From Lineus longissimus (lineage: Eukaryota > Nemertea > Pilidiophora > Heteronemertea > Lineidae): a DNA stretch of 64,000 bases. The notes under the pieces are model-generated. The model searched no databases, had not been told where the DNA came from, and saw only the letters and a program-made list of their open reading frames with translations. The stretch is taken from assembly GCF_910592395.1 (NCBI RefSeq), contig NC_088315.1, forward strand, positions 19,696,219-19,760,218, given 5' to 3'. Within the stretch, counting starts at the first letter, position 1; the number at the start of each line of letters is the position of its first letter. Shown here one piece after another: positions 49,212 through 59,889 of this stretch. Both the position numbers and the translations under genes were made by a program.

Positions 49212-50329
49212 CCTATCTACAACTTCGAAGCTGGCATGCACTAATTGATGCGTCATAAATTTACAGATTGATCACTGCGTCTTTAATTTACAAATTGTTG
49301 CGTAACTTTGATAAAATTGCAAAAAAGTCGGATCCAAACGTAAGTCCTCCGGTTCTCTCCATCGCTTTCATCTCAGTCCCATGTACCTCGTCCCTGCATT
49401 CTTTCAATCCAACGTCATTATCGAGAACGGAGTGTATTGAAACCATCTGGTTATGCGAGTTTGTAAAAAAGAGATAAAAAGAGAATTCCGTACTTGCCAA
49501 CCCACCGACAACTTCGTCGCGAGTGAATCCAGCTTTAGATTGAAGCCAAACTCTAGATTGGAGCCTTAGATGGACTGTATTTAACTCACAGTTTTCTCAT
49601 CGTGGCGAGGCTATGCCAGGACACCAAGAGAGCTGTGTTCTGGTTTTCATTCGCAGTTTGAAACTCTGTTTTCGGCGTCTTAACTACAAAACACTGATAT
49701 ACATGTTGTCTGATCCGGGAAGCGCAATTTGCTTTCTTTTAAATACTGAAGACTTAGATGCAACAGTAGTCTAAAATTTAAAGGTGTTCGTTCACATACA
49801 TTTACTATTGGTCCAACTTTACCTAGTTCCTTTTTCTAACGCCAGCCGACATCAGTCAGCCATAATGCATGATAAATGCATGCATGCTTCCGTGTTATTG
49901 GTATGCAATTGGGGTGTATGATGTGTCCCGATTGCTCGTTGTTATGTGTACACTGGCTTTGTCATGCAAATACAACAAGGTATGTGTATTGTTTCAATCA
50001 TCCCAAATCTGTCAAAAACGACGAGAGCCGGCGCCGGATTGGCGTTTGACATTTTCATGGAAACGGCCAACAAAGTAAACCATCGGTGTGAGCCAAAAAG
50101 AATGCCTGTTTCCATTTGTTCTGCATAGCCTCAAGACAACCAGGGGACTGATATACGATATACAGTCCAAAATGGTCAAGTTTCAAAGAGGTAGCCTTTG
50201 ATCTTAAGCTATATCTTAAGCTATCGGTGATATTGTTAGCCTTGGCTCGGAGAGGTGACAACCCTCGGAGAAGTTGTTGCTGGATCCCCCGGAGTAAATA
50301 AATCAAATTGACAAATAACATGGACTTAC

Positions 50330-50408
50330 CTGTTTGTCTGTACGAGGTCTGGAGATATCTTGAAGTCGAAGTTTCGAATGAAGTTTCTGGTGAAGCAAGG
50401 GGTTTATA
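50330..50408 (-). promoter_or_regulatory. TATA promoter and exon 1 of peptide gene 5
   Basis: TATAAA at 50408-50403, initiator A inferred at 50379, donor CAG|GTAAGT at 50330/50329. Confidence 0.75.
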
Positions 50409-50650
50409 AAGGCGGGAGAACAAAGCGCGTTGTGAGCCATCTGGCGATGGCAAATTGGCCAATTAGACCATCGATGAGTTTATCAACATCATCATTATAA
50501 ACTAGACAAAAAAAATTGAAATTATTTAAAGTAGCTTTTATGATGATAAGTAAAGTACTTATGTGAAGTGATCATGCCTTTGCGCAATGCCGGCAATGCA
50601 ACACGTACTCGCAATTATTGATTCACTTCATGCAGATCTACGTGTACCGG

Positions 50651-50823
50651 TGTAATATATTTGAGTGTTTCCCATGTGTCAGTGTTTCCCCTCATTGTTT
50701 GGGAACGCTCAAAAATAGATTGACAAGTTTTTCTGTGTATCCCCCCTATTGAAAAGTCGTGGTCTCTCTAGCTGCCTATTGTTTGGAAACACTGACACAT
50801 GGGGAACAACCACAGATGTTACA
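50651..50823. mobile_element. 173-bp MITE private to unit 5, with CCGG target duplication
   Basis: Terminal inverted repeats about 39 bp long begin TGTAATATATTTGAGTGTTT and, from the other end, TGTAACATCTGTGGTTGTTC; both continue to CCATGTGTCAGTGTTTCC. CCGG flanks both sides (50647-50650 and 50824-50827), and unit 3 has a single CCGG (32681-32684) with no element. Confidence 0.9.
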
Positions 50824-51300
50824 CCGGCGTTGTGTGTATTATCAGGTATAGAACAACTCCAAATAACCCCATAAATGTGTGGTTTTTAAATCAGTTGCAT
50901 TTGACGCCCTAGCCATTTGTAAGGGTTGCTATTGATGGCAGGGCCAATACGAACAAACGGATACTTCTCTTATCTTCATACTTGCTATAGTAACTGAGTT
51001 GCTTTGATTTTTGTTTTTAAATATTCTTTATTTTCTCCATTTATCACAGAGATGATTTTAAAATGATCAGCCCAATGAACACGTTTTGTTTCGGGGGGGG
51101 AATATTTAGTACGGGGGTGTTATCAAATAATTCAGGCAGAAGCAGTCCGATAAGTTCAAGGGTTGATGACTCAGAGCTAATTTAATTACAAAAAGTCCCT
51201 TATGATGAAAATTAGTGCTAGTCTATGTAACCATGAAAGGAGGAGACTTCGGGATTGATGTTCACCAACGGTAAGTCGGCATGAAAGCTTGTAGACCAGG

Positions 51301-51500
51301 GCCCGGTTGTTCAAAAGAAGAAATACACTTTTAAAGATAACTTAACGTTAAAATTCCTAACTTGGCGTTAAGATAACGTCAAGTTTTATTTTGAGTTGTT
51401 CAAACAATATTAGCCTAACATTGGCGTTATCTTTAACGTTAGATTTAACTTACCTAAAACCCTAAGTTAAATCTAACGTTATCTTTAACTTGGCGTTAGC
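51301..51500. repeat. AACGTTA-rich inverted repeat
   Basis: Opens CCCGGTTGTTCAAAAG. It contains a perfect 19-bp hairpin (51434-51452 with 51463-51481, arm TAACGTTAGATTTAACTTA, 10-nt loop) plus several further TTAACGTTA and GGCGTTA words. Same class of foldback as 6887-7015. Confidence 0.7.
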
Positions 51501-52240
51501 AGCCAATTCAAGATGGCGTCTGCCAACTTGGCACTTTTTCCTGTTGAGGGAGTTTTTCGAAAAAAACGTATTTATTTGCCGCACACGAATCATTTAGATA
51601 CATGTAGTACAGCGATTTTACGATGAATGTTGGTAAAGTAGGGATTGATCAATGTGCTGCGAGCGATGGCTAGTTGTGTCGTGTGACCTGGTGAGGAATT
51701 CTAACAGACTCTTGTTGCGTAACTCTTCTTATATTCAAAATTTCTAAGAAGCGCCAAAAACATCATTTTGCCCCCAAGTCCATACATACACAATCCTGCA
51801 AAAATCAATTCATTGTGTACTCCCAATATTCCCTTGCAAAAATAATGGAGCACTTTGATGATAATTGGATGTTTCTTCAAATGACGCAGCAGGATTTGTA
51901 GAAAAACCATGGACGCCGATGATAACTCGTAAAGGGGTACGCCGCACGTAGTTTATGTATAGTATACCCAACGGCAATGTTGAAATTCATCGATATTCAG
52001 TGCGTATTTACATAATTTTAAAATATATATTTATCAATTACAAATTTCAAATTTTTAACGAAAGCGTGATCTTCAATGTCATCTGGACTGTCGATGTAAA
52101 TGACTGCGTGGATAATCAGCGAGTTTTCAATCAAAACATGAGGGCCCTTATCAAACTCAAGAAGATGTAGTTACAACGCCCTAAACTAACTGATTGAGGG
52201 AATGCTCCAGGTGTTTTAAATTGACTCTTCAATTCAAATT

Positions 52241-53449
52241 AACTTCTAATTGCCAGACCTAAGCATCGCGGTATTTCTAAATTAGTAATTTTTTTCTCAC
52301 AGTAATGAGGCTTGGCTCATTTAATTCACAGAGCGCACGTGCTTAATTGGTCCTACGGACGTCCTTTTACACGATCATATAGTAAGGCGAAGTCGTACAA
52401 CATCCTGGGTACATCCCCAACAGTGTTAAAAACAGCGGACAGCAGTGGCAAGGGTAAATGCACGTTTTGTTGTTTACCAAACATTAAGGCGGTGAAAACG
52501 TCAAGGTAGTTTTATGTCTTATAAATTTCTTGACATCTATGTATAGTAACCCCAGGTATATGGCACTGCTTAACCCGCCGGCCATGTGGGAATTCCTTTA
52601 TGACCCAGTGGTTGGCGCGTTGGCCCCAGAGTAGAAGTTAAGCAACATTGAGCGCGGTCAACCTTTGGATCGGTGCCCGGTGCGAACAATACAATTTACA
52701 TTATTGATATTTTGCATGCTGGTAGCCTATGGCCTGTACATGTATATACTAGATTATAATAATATACTTCTGGGTCCTACTACACTCTTAGAATAAAGGT
52801 TTTTGAGTTTTTCAAAGTGAAAAATAAAACCTACGCGTGAAACATAACTCAATTGTAAAGTCAAAAATAAAAATATCGGGGTCAGGTTTTATATCCTTGA
52901 ATAACGCTATAATATGACCGCGCTGTCACGTACAAGAGAGCCATCGAAGAAATCTTTCGAAAAAATCTATTCGTACAGGAGGCTGCAGACCAGAAATCGC
53001 TCACCCGCTTGAGTTCTGTTTTTCATTCAACCCCGGCCAATATCTGCAGGCCAGAATCAGCCACAGGGCTCTATTTCTATTTCATTTCTTCATTTCTTAT
53101 TTCTTGTTTTCCTGAGGCTCGTTCTTTTATCCCCGTTACGTCAAAACAAGTAGTAGCAGCGCCAAATCTAACATTCAGGGGACCAACCTTTTTGGAATAA
53201 GACCTTGGCATTTTTCACTAAGCAGGCCGGCAAGGATCCTCAGAAGGCCGATATCGTAGCCAGATCAAGCTATCGCCCGTCAACAATCAACCTACGTCAG
53301 TTTCTATTTCGTCACGTCCGGTGCAACCTGACTATGCGTCCACCAAGGATCATAGAAGTGTGAAAAGAGCGGATACATTCGAAAAACTGCATTGTTCCAA
53401 AATAAGTGAATAAACTTTCTCGGTTTCTTTTGAAGTAAGTACGGACGGA
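52241..53449. other. Region between array and GPCR gene
   Basis: Carries partial copies of the repeat seen at 28646-28745 (here 52249-52290 and 52384-52445), a Pol III-type SINE head (52580-52690) and, near the end, the expected promoter/5' UTR of the plus-strand GPCR. No TATA box or other gene is recognised. Confidence 0.4.
52580..52690 (+). repeat. SINE-like head with tRNA A-box and 5S-like segment
   Basis: TGACCCAGTGG (52601) fits a Pol III A box. Downstream, AGAAGTTAAGCAACATTGAG and TTGGATCGGTG resemble the internal control region of 5S rRNA (AAGCTAAGCAGGG and TTGGATGGGAG). It is too diverged to be a 5S gene; most likely it is a 5S/tRNA-derived SINE. Confidence 0.4.
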
Positions 53450-56148
53450 ATGGATAACGATGCAAACCCACTAATGGTTATGCACGTCACAGATGACGTG
53501 CTCCCCAAAGGTCGGGAGTATCCGTTTTTGCTCGCCTTCTATGTCGTCGTTTCTTCCTATCTCTGGATTCTCCCTGTAGTGATCGGCGTGCCCGGGAACG
53601 TCATATCAATCCTCGTAGCCAATAGGAAGACCAACCGGGGGTTGTCTGCGTGTATTTACATGAAGGCATTGGCTGTAGCAGACACGTTGTTACTGCTTCA
53701 GCATGCACTTGCTCTACCAATATTGAACTGGGAGGTGGGGAAAAACATTGTCCACATGCGGGATGTCTTCTGTACGTAAGTATGCTATATCATCAATTAT
53801 ATTAGTTATGATTAGCATCCGCCCGACTCCAACCTCGAGTCGGCCGAATCCTTGTGGGAACCAGTCAACAGCTTTCCGCGGCCCGCGGTTTTCAATGTGT
53901 CTTATAAGAACTTCTAGTCGGATGTGAGAATTTGTAATGTATGAGTATGTTCTACACTACGACGAATTTATTTCAATCGTGTGCGGATCGCCGTAAACGA
54001 ACTGGTTGGGAGAAGTTTAGGCCCATAGAGGTAATTATTCTATTCATTTGTAGTGTAAAATATTTTTTGTAGGCATTTGCAGTTGTATTAAACAAAGCGG
54101 CTATCTGGTCTATTGCTATTCGATTTTGGCAATTCTGAGAGTGGCGTGGATGGCTGCACTTCGTCTCCAATTTTAAGAACGGTCTTAAATCTAAAGACTG
54201 TCTTTCAAGACAAAGTTTGTCCTCGACCCGGTGTGATTTGTTAAAACTTTATGATGAGATTAACAGCTCATGAAGAGGCGTTTTTAAATATTCACTTCAA
54301 GAGTTGTCAGCCTCATCTTTAAAAGGATTCTCCTGACAGGTTTTGTACAATCGTGGGTTGAATTCCCGGGTGTTTCATGTTTCTAGTTGCCTTCTTGTAT
54401 TGAGCTGGTTCAGCTAGTGTCAGTCCCCGCCAAAAAGGTCGTATCTGATTCGACGAGCCCGTGGTGCGTACTGAAAAAATGAGATGGCGTCGTACTGCCG
54501 TATTAAAGCCCCTTTGTCTCAGGAAGAATCCCTCGGTTTTGGTAGAAAACGGTTACAATGCAAAATTTAGGAAATTTACGAATAATCAAGACAATCTACA
54601 CTGAGGGTCTACTTGGGACGAGAATTATGGACGAAGTTTCCCTTAGGCCGTTCGTCGTCGCCATATTGAATAATCTGTCCGCGTCGCCACCAGACAATTG
54701 TGACGAGGTCGAGCAGATGGCAAAGTGATATTGCTAAGATAGTTCTCCAAAAAATAATCCTGGACACCTTTTCGATATTTGTGCGTTTTTTTACTCTCCA
54801 TATATCGTAATGATTGTATAAAAAACATTTGTAGCTGATTTTAACCCTTGAATGACATTTTTGAAAAAAATCGTTAGAATAGAGCTCAAAAGTAGTAATT
54901 TTTGGCGCCAAAGACGACATCAATGGCGGATTTGAACTGAAGTTCGAGTCGATAAGGGAATCAACTCGAATTTTCGAATGTCATAAAGTGTCTTTCTTTC
55001 AGGTTCCATTACTTGGCGTCGTACATCTACGCCATGCTTTCGGGTGTCTTTCTCACCGAGATGAGTATCGACCGGTTAATAGCTGTGCGGTTTCCGATGG
55101 CCACACGCAGGTTTTGCAACTCTTCAAGGGCTATTAAAACCGTCATCATCACCACTGTTCTCGTAGTGATCTTTAATATCCAGATACCATTTGTGATGGT
55201 TTATGTTAAGGACCCGGAAACAGGTGAAATATTTCAGATATTGAATTATCTCTCTAGATCTACGGGTTACTGATAAAGTGGTCATACAAAGTCATAAAGC
55301 AAGGTGGTTTTGAGTGGGAACAGTGTGAATATCTCTCTTAATGTCTCCGAGGGAATGAGCTCCTCCAGATTTATACAATTGTTATGTTTTTGCATTGTAA
55401 CCAAGGCGATGCTGATATTTCATCATCCTGCAAGTGGCGTTGCAACCTTCGATACGGATTGTGCTTGGCATTTTGATTGAATGTCAACATCGTCTTCCTC
55501 AGAACTCTGGTTTAAACAATCAATAACGCTGGCTTTGGACACCTAAATGTCACCAGCTGACCCTCAACGGTTAAAGTAGTGTCCTCATATAGTCTTGTTG
55601 CCAACCTTCTAACATTAGTTTCACTTTCGCCAGGGGCCGAGATAATGATATTTGACGTACCAGACCACCCCATAATCGAACTTCTGGCCTCCTTGTTACA
55701 AACACTCCTGGGAACGATCTTTCCATTCTTCATCATCCTGGGAAGTAACATCGTCATCATCATCACCGTCAAAACTGCATCGGCAAAACGATCGGGGATG
55801 GGAACAGGTCAAGGTCAAGGTCAAGGTCAGAAGCAGGAGCAACATTTGACCCGGATGTTGATTTTCATCAGCTGCGCGTACGTCGTGACGTCATTGCCTT
55901 TTCGGATGTTTATCATGCTAATGGATATTCCGGCAATTGGGGGCATTTACGATATGAAGGACACCTACTGGAATCTGCGTTATGGTATTCAAGGGTTTTT
56001 TCTAGTGAATGTTTGGATGTTTAACTATGCCATTAACTTTTATTTGTACTGTGTAGGGGGCGGTGCCAAATATAGAAATGATGCTGTCGAAGTTTGTAGG
56101 CCATTGATCATATGTTGCATTAAACATGGAAGGTCAAAAGGAAATTGA
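53450..56148 (+). CDS. Rhodopsin-family GPCR, three exons (353 aa)
   Basis: Exons 53450-53775, 55003-55223 and 55634-56148 join in phase (AC|G and G|GG) to an open frame of 353 residues. TM1 carries the GN signature at Asn50, TM2 the ALAVAD Asp at 78, and Cys108 sits at the TM3 start, exactly 25 residues before Arg133 of the DRY position, here DRL. TM7 reads NYAINFYLYC in place of NPxxY, a form common in peptide receptors. TM6 has SLPF where CWxP is usual. ICL3 contains a GQGQGQGQ tract from a hexanucleotide repeat. ECL2 as joined is very short and lacks the Cys that normally pairs with Cys108. This fits an invertebrate neuropeptide-type receptor; the ligand is unknown. Intron 1 contains dispersed repeats also found in the array (54895-54970) and at 8205-8300. 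Confidence 0.85.
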
Positions 56149-57049
56149 ATGGCATTGTTATGTCGGATCTTCATTTTCATTAATCTTGCCATTTGTCAGG
56201 TGGTGTTAATTATAAAACAGCTAGATTTATAATTGAACTGCACTTTACAGTGTAAATGCATTATGTGCCTACTGTGCGTCGTTTTGAATTCAGCGGTTAT
56301 GGTCAGGCAACCATAATCTCTTGGGTTGGTGCAAAATATGGAAGCAGTCGAAAAGCAGTTACAAACCACATTATCTGTTATCTAATTTGAGGTGTTTCAG
56401 AACAGAAATTGATACCTCACTATCGGTATTGATTGTCTCACCAAAACCGCTTGGGTGGAGCTAAAATGTTGGCCAAAACCTCGGCTACTCGGTTTTGGTC
56501 AACATTTTAGCTCCACCCTCGCGGTTTTGGTGAGACAACCAACACCTCAATTTCGGAATCAATTCCTTAACCAATAGACAGAGCAAATTGGGAGTTCATT
56601 GATGAAATCAACAGGGGCAGGTGCAGATGTGCGCTTTTTTCGCATCGTACCAACTTTTCGAAAAGACGCTGGTAAATCAAAGGGCAACTCATAACTGTAG
56701 CTTGTGATATTTGGGTGGTCGATCGCTCTGGTCAACGAGCTTCAATCCAACCATGGAATTGGTGGAGGCATCGAATGACTTGGGACGGGCTGAGCTTGGA
56801 TGATGAACAGTTTTGACTTGATTTCCGAAGGCCTTTTACGTTTGTAATCGGAGAGAGTGTTCCCGCGATGTTCTCCGCAGTTCACACACCAACTGACTGG
56901 CGTTCAAATCAACCGCGACCGATCATGACCAGAGAGTCTTTTGTTGTGTAATTGGATCAACTGATTAGCATTGTCATTATGGGGAGGACTGTGCAAAGGT
57001 ATACATACATGTACATGTAATTACTGAGCTGTGGCCTTGGAAAGATATT
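56149..57049. other. 3' flank of the GPCR
   Basis: Besides the palindrome at 56402-56570 no gene or other structure is recognised. Confidence 0.4.
56402..56570. repeat. Long palindrome downstream of the GPCR
   Basis: Inner arms of 48 bp (56433-56480 and 56491-56538) pair with only a few mismatches around a 10-nt loop; each starts TTGTCTCACCAAAACCGC or its near match. Outer flanks (GAAATTGATACC... and ...GGAATCAATT) extend the symmetry less perfectly. It is non-coding. It could be a foldback MITE or, if transcribed, a small-RNA hairpin. Confidence 0.8.
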
Positions 57050-58905
57050 AGGCAGGTTTGGCAAGCTTTACATATAACATACATACACACATTATAAAAT
57101 TTGTGTGGGGCGTCTTTCCACCGAACAAATCGTGCCTCGCGTACAGCAAGGTCTTTAACTGACATTTGAATTTAAGGACATCTGAAGCATCCTGAATATG
57201 AGATGGGATTCCAAAGAGATGGAGCGCAGGCAGAGAAAGCCCTGTCGCCAAACGAGGTCCCAGTTCGTTTTGGCAGCAACTTGACAGAGGATACTGACGA
57301 CCTCGTGTGGTGAGTGGCCTCTGCAAGTGGGAGATTTAAGTAGCCAGGGGCTAGTCCACGAAGCACCTTGAAACAATGGAGCAGCACCTTGAACACGACC
57401 CGGGACTTAATTGGCAGCCAGTGAAGTTCCTTGAGTACAGGCGTGATATGGTCACGCCTGCACGTCCTGTTTTGCACCAGCTGAAGAGGCGCAAGTGTCT
57501 TGGCCGGCAGCTCAAAAAGCAAGGCATTGTTGGAATCAAGTCTGGAGGTCACAAAGGCATGGACAAGCCTCCCAGTGCACGACTTGTTTAGGTACCGTCT
57601 GACCCGGCCAATCTTATACAAGCCATAGTTGGCTGCCGTACAGACTTTCTGCACCTGGGTTTGCATGTCCATACCCTCATCCAACCAGACACCAAGATCC
57701 CGCACACTGCCCGACTTAGGAATCCATACTCCATCCACAGTTACTCCCTGCACCGATCCGACCCTCCTCCGACTCACAATGTTAATCATATCTGTCTTTG
57801 GGGCATTAAGTGCTAAAAGCCAATCTCTAACATGCGCTATGCCAGACTCCATCCCTGGACACAGCCTCGTCACGCTCAACACCCTCGCCGCACTTCATAA
57901 AGCCAAGAAGCTGGTCATCATCAGCATATAGTTGGAACGGGACTTCCCATTGACGCATGATGTCTCCTAGTGGCAGGGTGTAGACCGTGAAGAGAATGGA
58001 CCCAAGAACGGAGCCCTGCGGTACGCCATAGCTAAGAGGAACAGGAACTGAACCTCTGCCTTCAACAGTCACAGACAACCTCCGTCCATGGAGATATGAT
58101 GAAAACCACTCCAAGACGGTCCCATCTAGATAAAGTCTTTCCAGGAGCCTACGAATGAGTATCTGCTGGTCAACCGTATCAAAAGCGGCTGATAGGTCCA
58201 ATAGAACAAGGACCGCCTCCTTACCAATATCAAGACCAGTGAGAATGTCATCTGTAACCTTGAGCATCACAGTTTCAGTACTGTGACACTGCCGATATGC
58301 TGACTGATTAGTGTCAAACAACTCGTAGGTGGACATGTGCTCTTTCAGTTGCGATGCCACAGCACGCTCAATCAATTTAGAGATAAACGAAAGATTTGAA
58401 ATCGGTCGGTAGTTGGCAAGAATGTTTTTGTCGAGTGATGGTTTCTTCAAGAGTGGCTTCACTTGGGCAAATATAAGTGATGATGGAACATGGCCACTCT
58501 CGAGCGACTTGTTAACGATCAGGGTAATGGCTGGGAGGAGAGATTCCTAACAGCGCTTCAGCAACCATGGTGGAATGGGGTCAAGGCTGCACCCCTTTGC
58601 TGGGAGCGACGTGATAAGTTTACGAATGTGATCTACAGTCACAGGTGTGAATATTTCGAATGCGGGTATATTACCTGCATCATCATTCGAATTGTCCATG
58701 ATGGTTTCCTCTGTAGAAGCATCCATGTTCTCACGGATCTTGCTAACCTTCCCCATGAAGAAGCTGCTGAACTGCTCAGCCAGATCTTCTGAATCCTGAT
58801 GCTCTGGAAGAGTAACAGTGGGCAATTTTCCTATCAACCGATCTACAACCTTGAATAGGTCCCTGTCCCTGTCAACTTTACGAAAAGGTACGACGGACAA
58901 GAATG
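57050..58905 (-). mobile_element. 5'-truncated CR1/L2-like LINE
   Basis: Minus-strand RT pseudogene. It has a pre-RT segment (LPAKGCSLDPIPPWLLKRC, 58547-58900), then finger and palm ([34 protein letters not shown], motif [15 protein letters not shown], motif [15 protein letters not shown], motif C LYADDDQ). After a frameshift comes the C-terminal region (LVHAFVTSRLDSNNALLFEL, HITPVLKELHWLPIKSR) and a terminal part reading LKFKCQLKTLLYARHDLF. At least three frame breaks are present. No endonuclease domain remains. Confidence 0.85.
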
Positions 58906-59889
58906 CCTTTTATCGTTCGTGTCGTGCCATTGGATCGTCTACTGAATTACTCTCAGTGTGAAACCAAATACGATGCATAACTCAGAATACTCTGCAGGCA
59001 ACGCGTGGTTCACTTAGGGTTAAAGCTTCCAGAGATGCAGGCCGAGACTTGTACATCAAAATATCCGGACAGCAACGTCCGATCGCGACCAATCTTTACA
59101 TTGCTGGAAAGAAATGAAGATATCCTTGATATATGAAGACTCTATTGAATCAGAGAAAGTACGAAATAATCATGTATGCTGTAAGAGATGATCCCCATCT
59201 GTAAAGATGTACGTTTATATCATACGCGTGCGCAATGACCCCTAGATCATGCCCCTGGTGGCACTTGCCGCAACTACGGGCACAGAGGGTGAGCTGCTAT
59301 GTTAGATCCTTGTCTAACTGCGCCCACTTGGCAACCTCATGTAGATTTATCGGCGTTGGCGTCAAATCAAAGTCTCGGAGAGAAACGGCCGCGCAACGCC
59401 GATAGATCGGCATGGGTCCTAACTTATGCTCGGAGACTGCTCGGCGGTACGAAGGTTGCTCAGTGACATGTTGCTGGCGGATGGATATTTACCTGAGCAA
59501 TCGATTGGATAAATCGCATCTCGTGATGTAAAGCGATTTGTATACTGCTTCACTGTATAGGCCTACTCAATATCAACAATGTAAAGCATTCAAAATGGTG
59601 CCACGGCATGTATTCTGATATTTCAAACAGATATACTTCCAATAACGCTTGTCAACAATGATTTAATATGTGAAATATCTGCACTTCTTTTGTATTCTGC
59701 CTTAGTTCTGGTGCTCACTCATGTTGTCGTTTGAAAGAGCCAATCAGATTACTCTGAATTGGGTCTTTGGGTTGGATAAATCATTATGCTAATTAGGTCG
59801 TCCTAATACAGGAGAGGTTTGATGCTTTGACCAGAGTCTTTTATTTGAAAGACTCTGCTGTGACCGAGCCTCGTGTGGGCCGACGGTTA
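58906..59889. other. Spacer between LINE and second GPCR
   Basis: No coding region, repeat family or poly(A) signal recognised with confidence. Confidence 0.4.

Larger units (their letters stand above)
12020..52240 (-). repeat. Five-unit tandem segmental duplication carrying His/Cys-rich peptide genes
   Basis: Five copies in the same orientation share, from left to right: a common 3' flank (starting GATCGATCGTTTTC), the coding exon of the peptide gene, its intron with a foldback, its TATA promoter, a common upstream segment, and (units 1-4) non-LTR retrotransposon pieces. Distances between successive stop codons are 10,162, 7,250, 9,102 and 8,834 bp. Length differences come from retroelement-derived inserts, MITEs and deletions. 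Most of the aligned sequence is nearly identical, so the array is young or homogenised. Confidence 0.9.
47280..52240 (-). repeat. Array unit 5 (last, without retroelement part)
   Basis: Contains peptide gene 5 with the shortened intron, a private 173-bp MITE, an AACGTTA-rich inverted repeat and the segment shared with unit 4. Similarity to the other units stops at about 52240, before the retrotransposon pieces. A 14-G run lies at 47388-47401. Confidence 0.8.

Noticed and set aside
55302-55340. Possible extra GPCR micro-exon in intron 2 reading FEWEQCEYLS, which would supply the missing ECL2 Cys
   Set aside because: The acceptor is weak and there is no donor between the Cys codon and the following in-frame stop, so it cannot be spliced in with the Cys retained.
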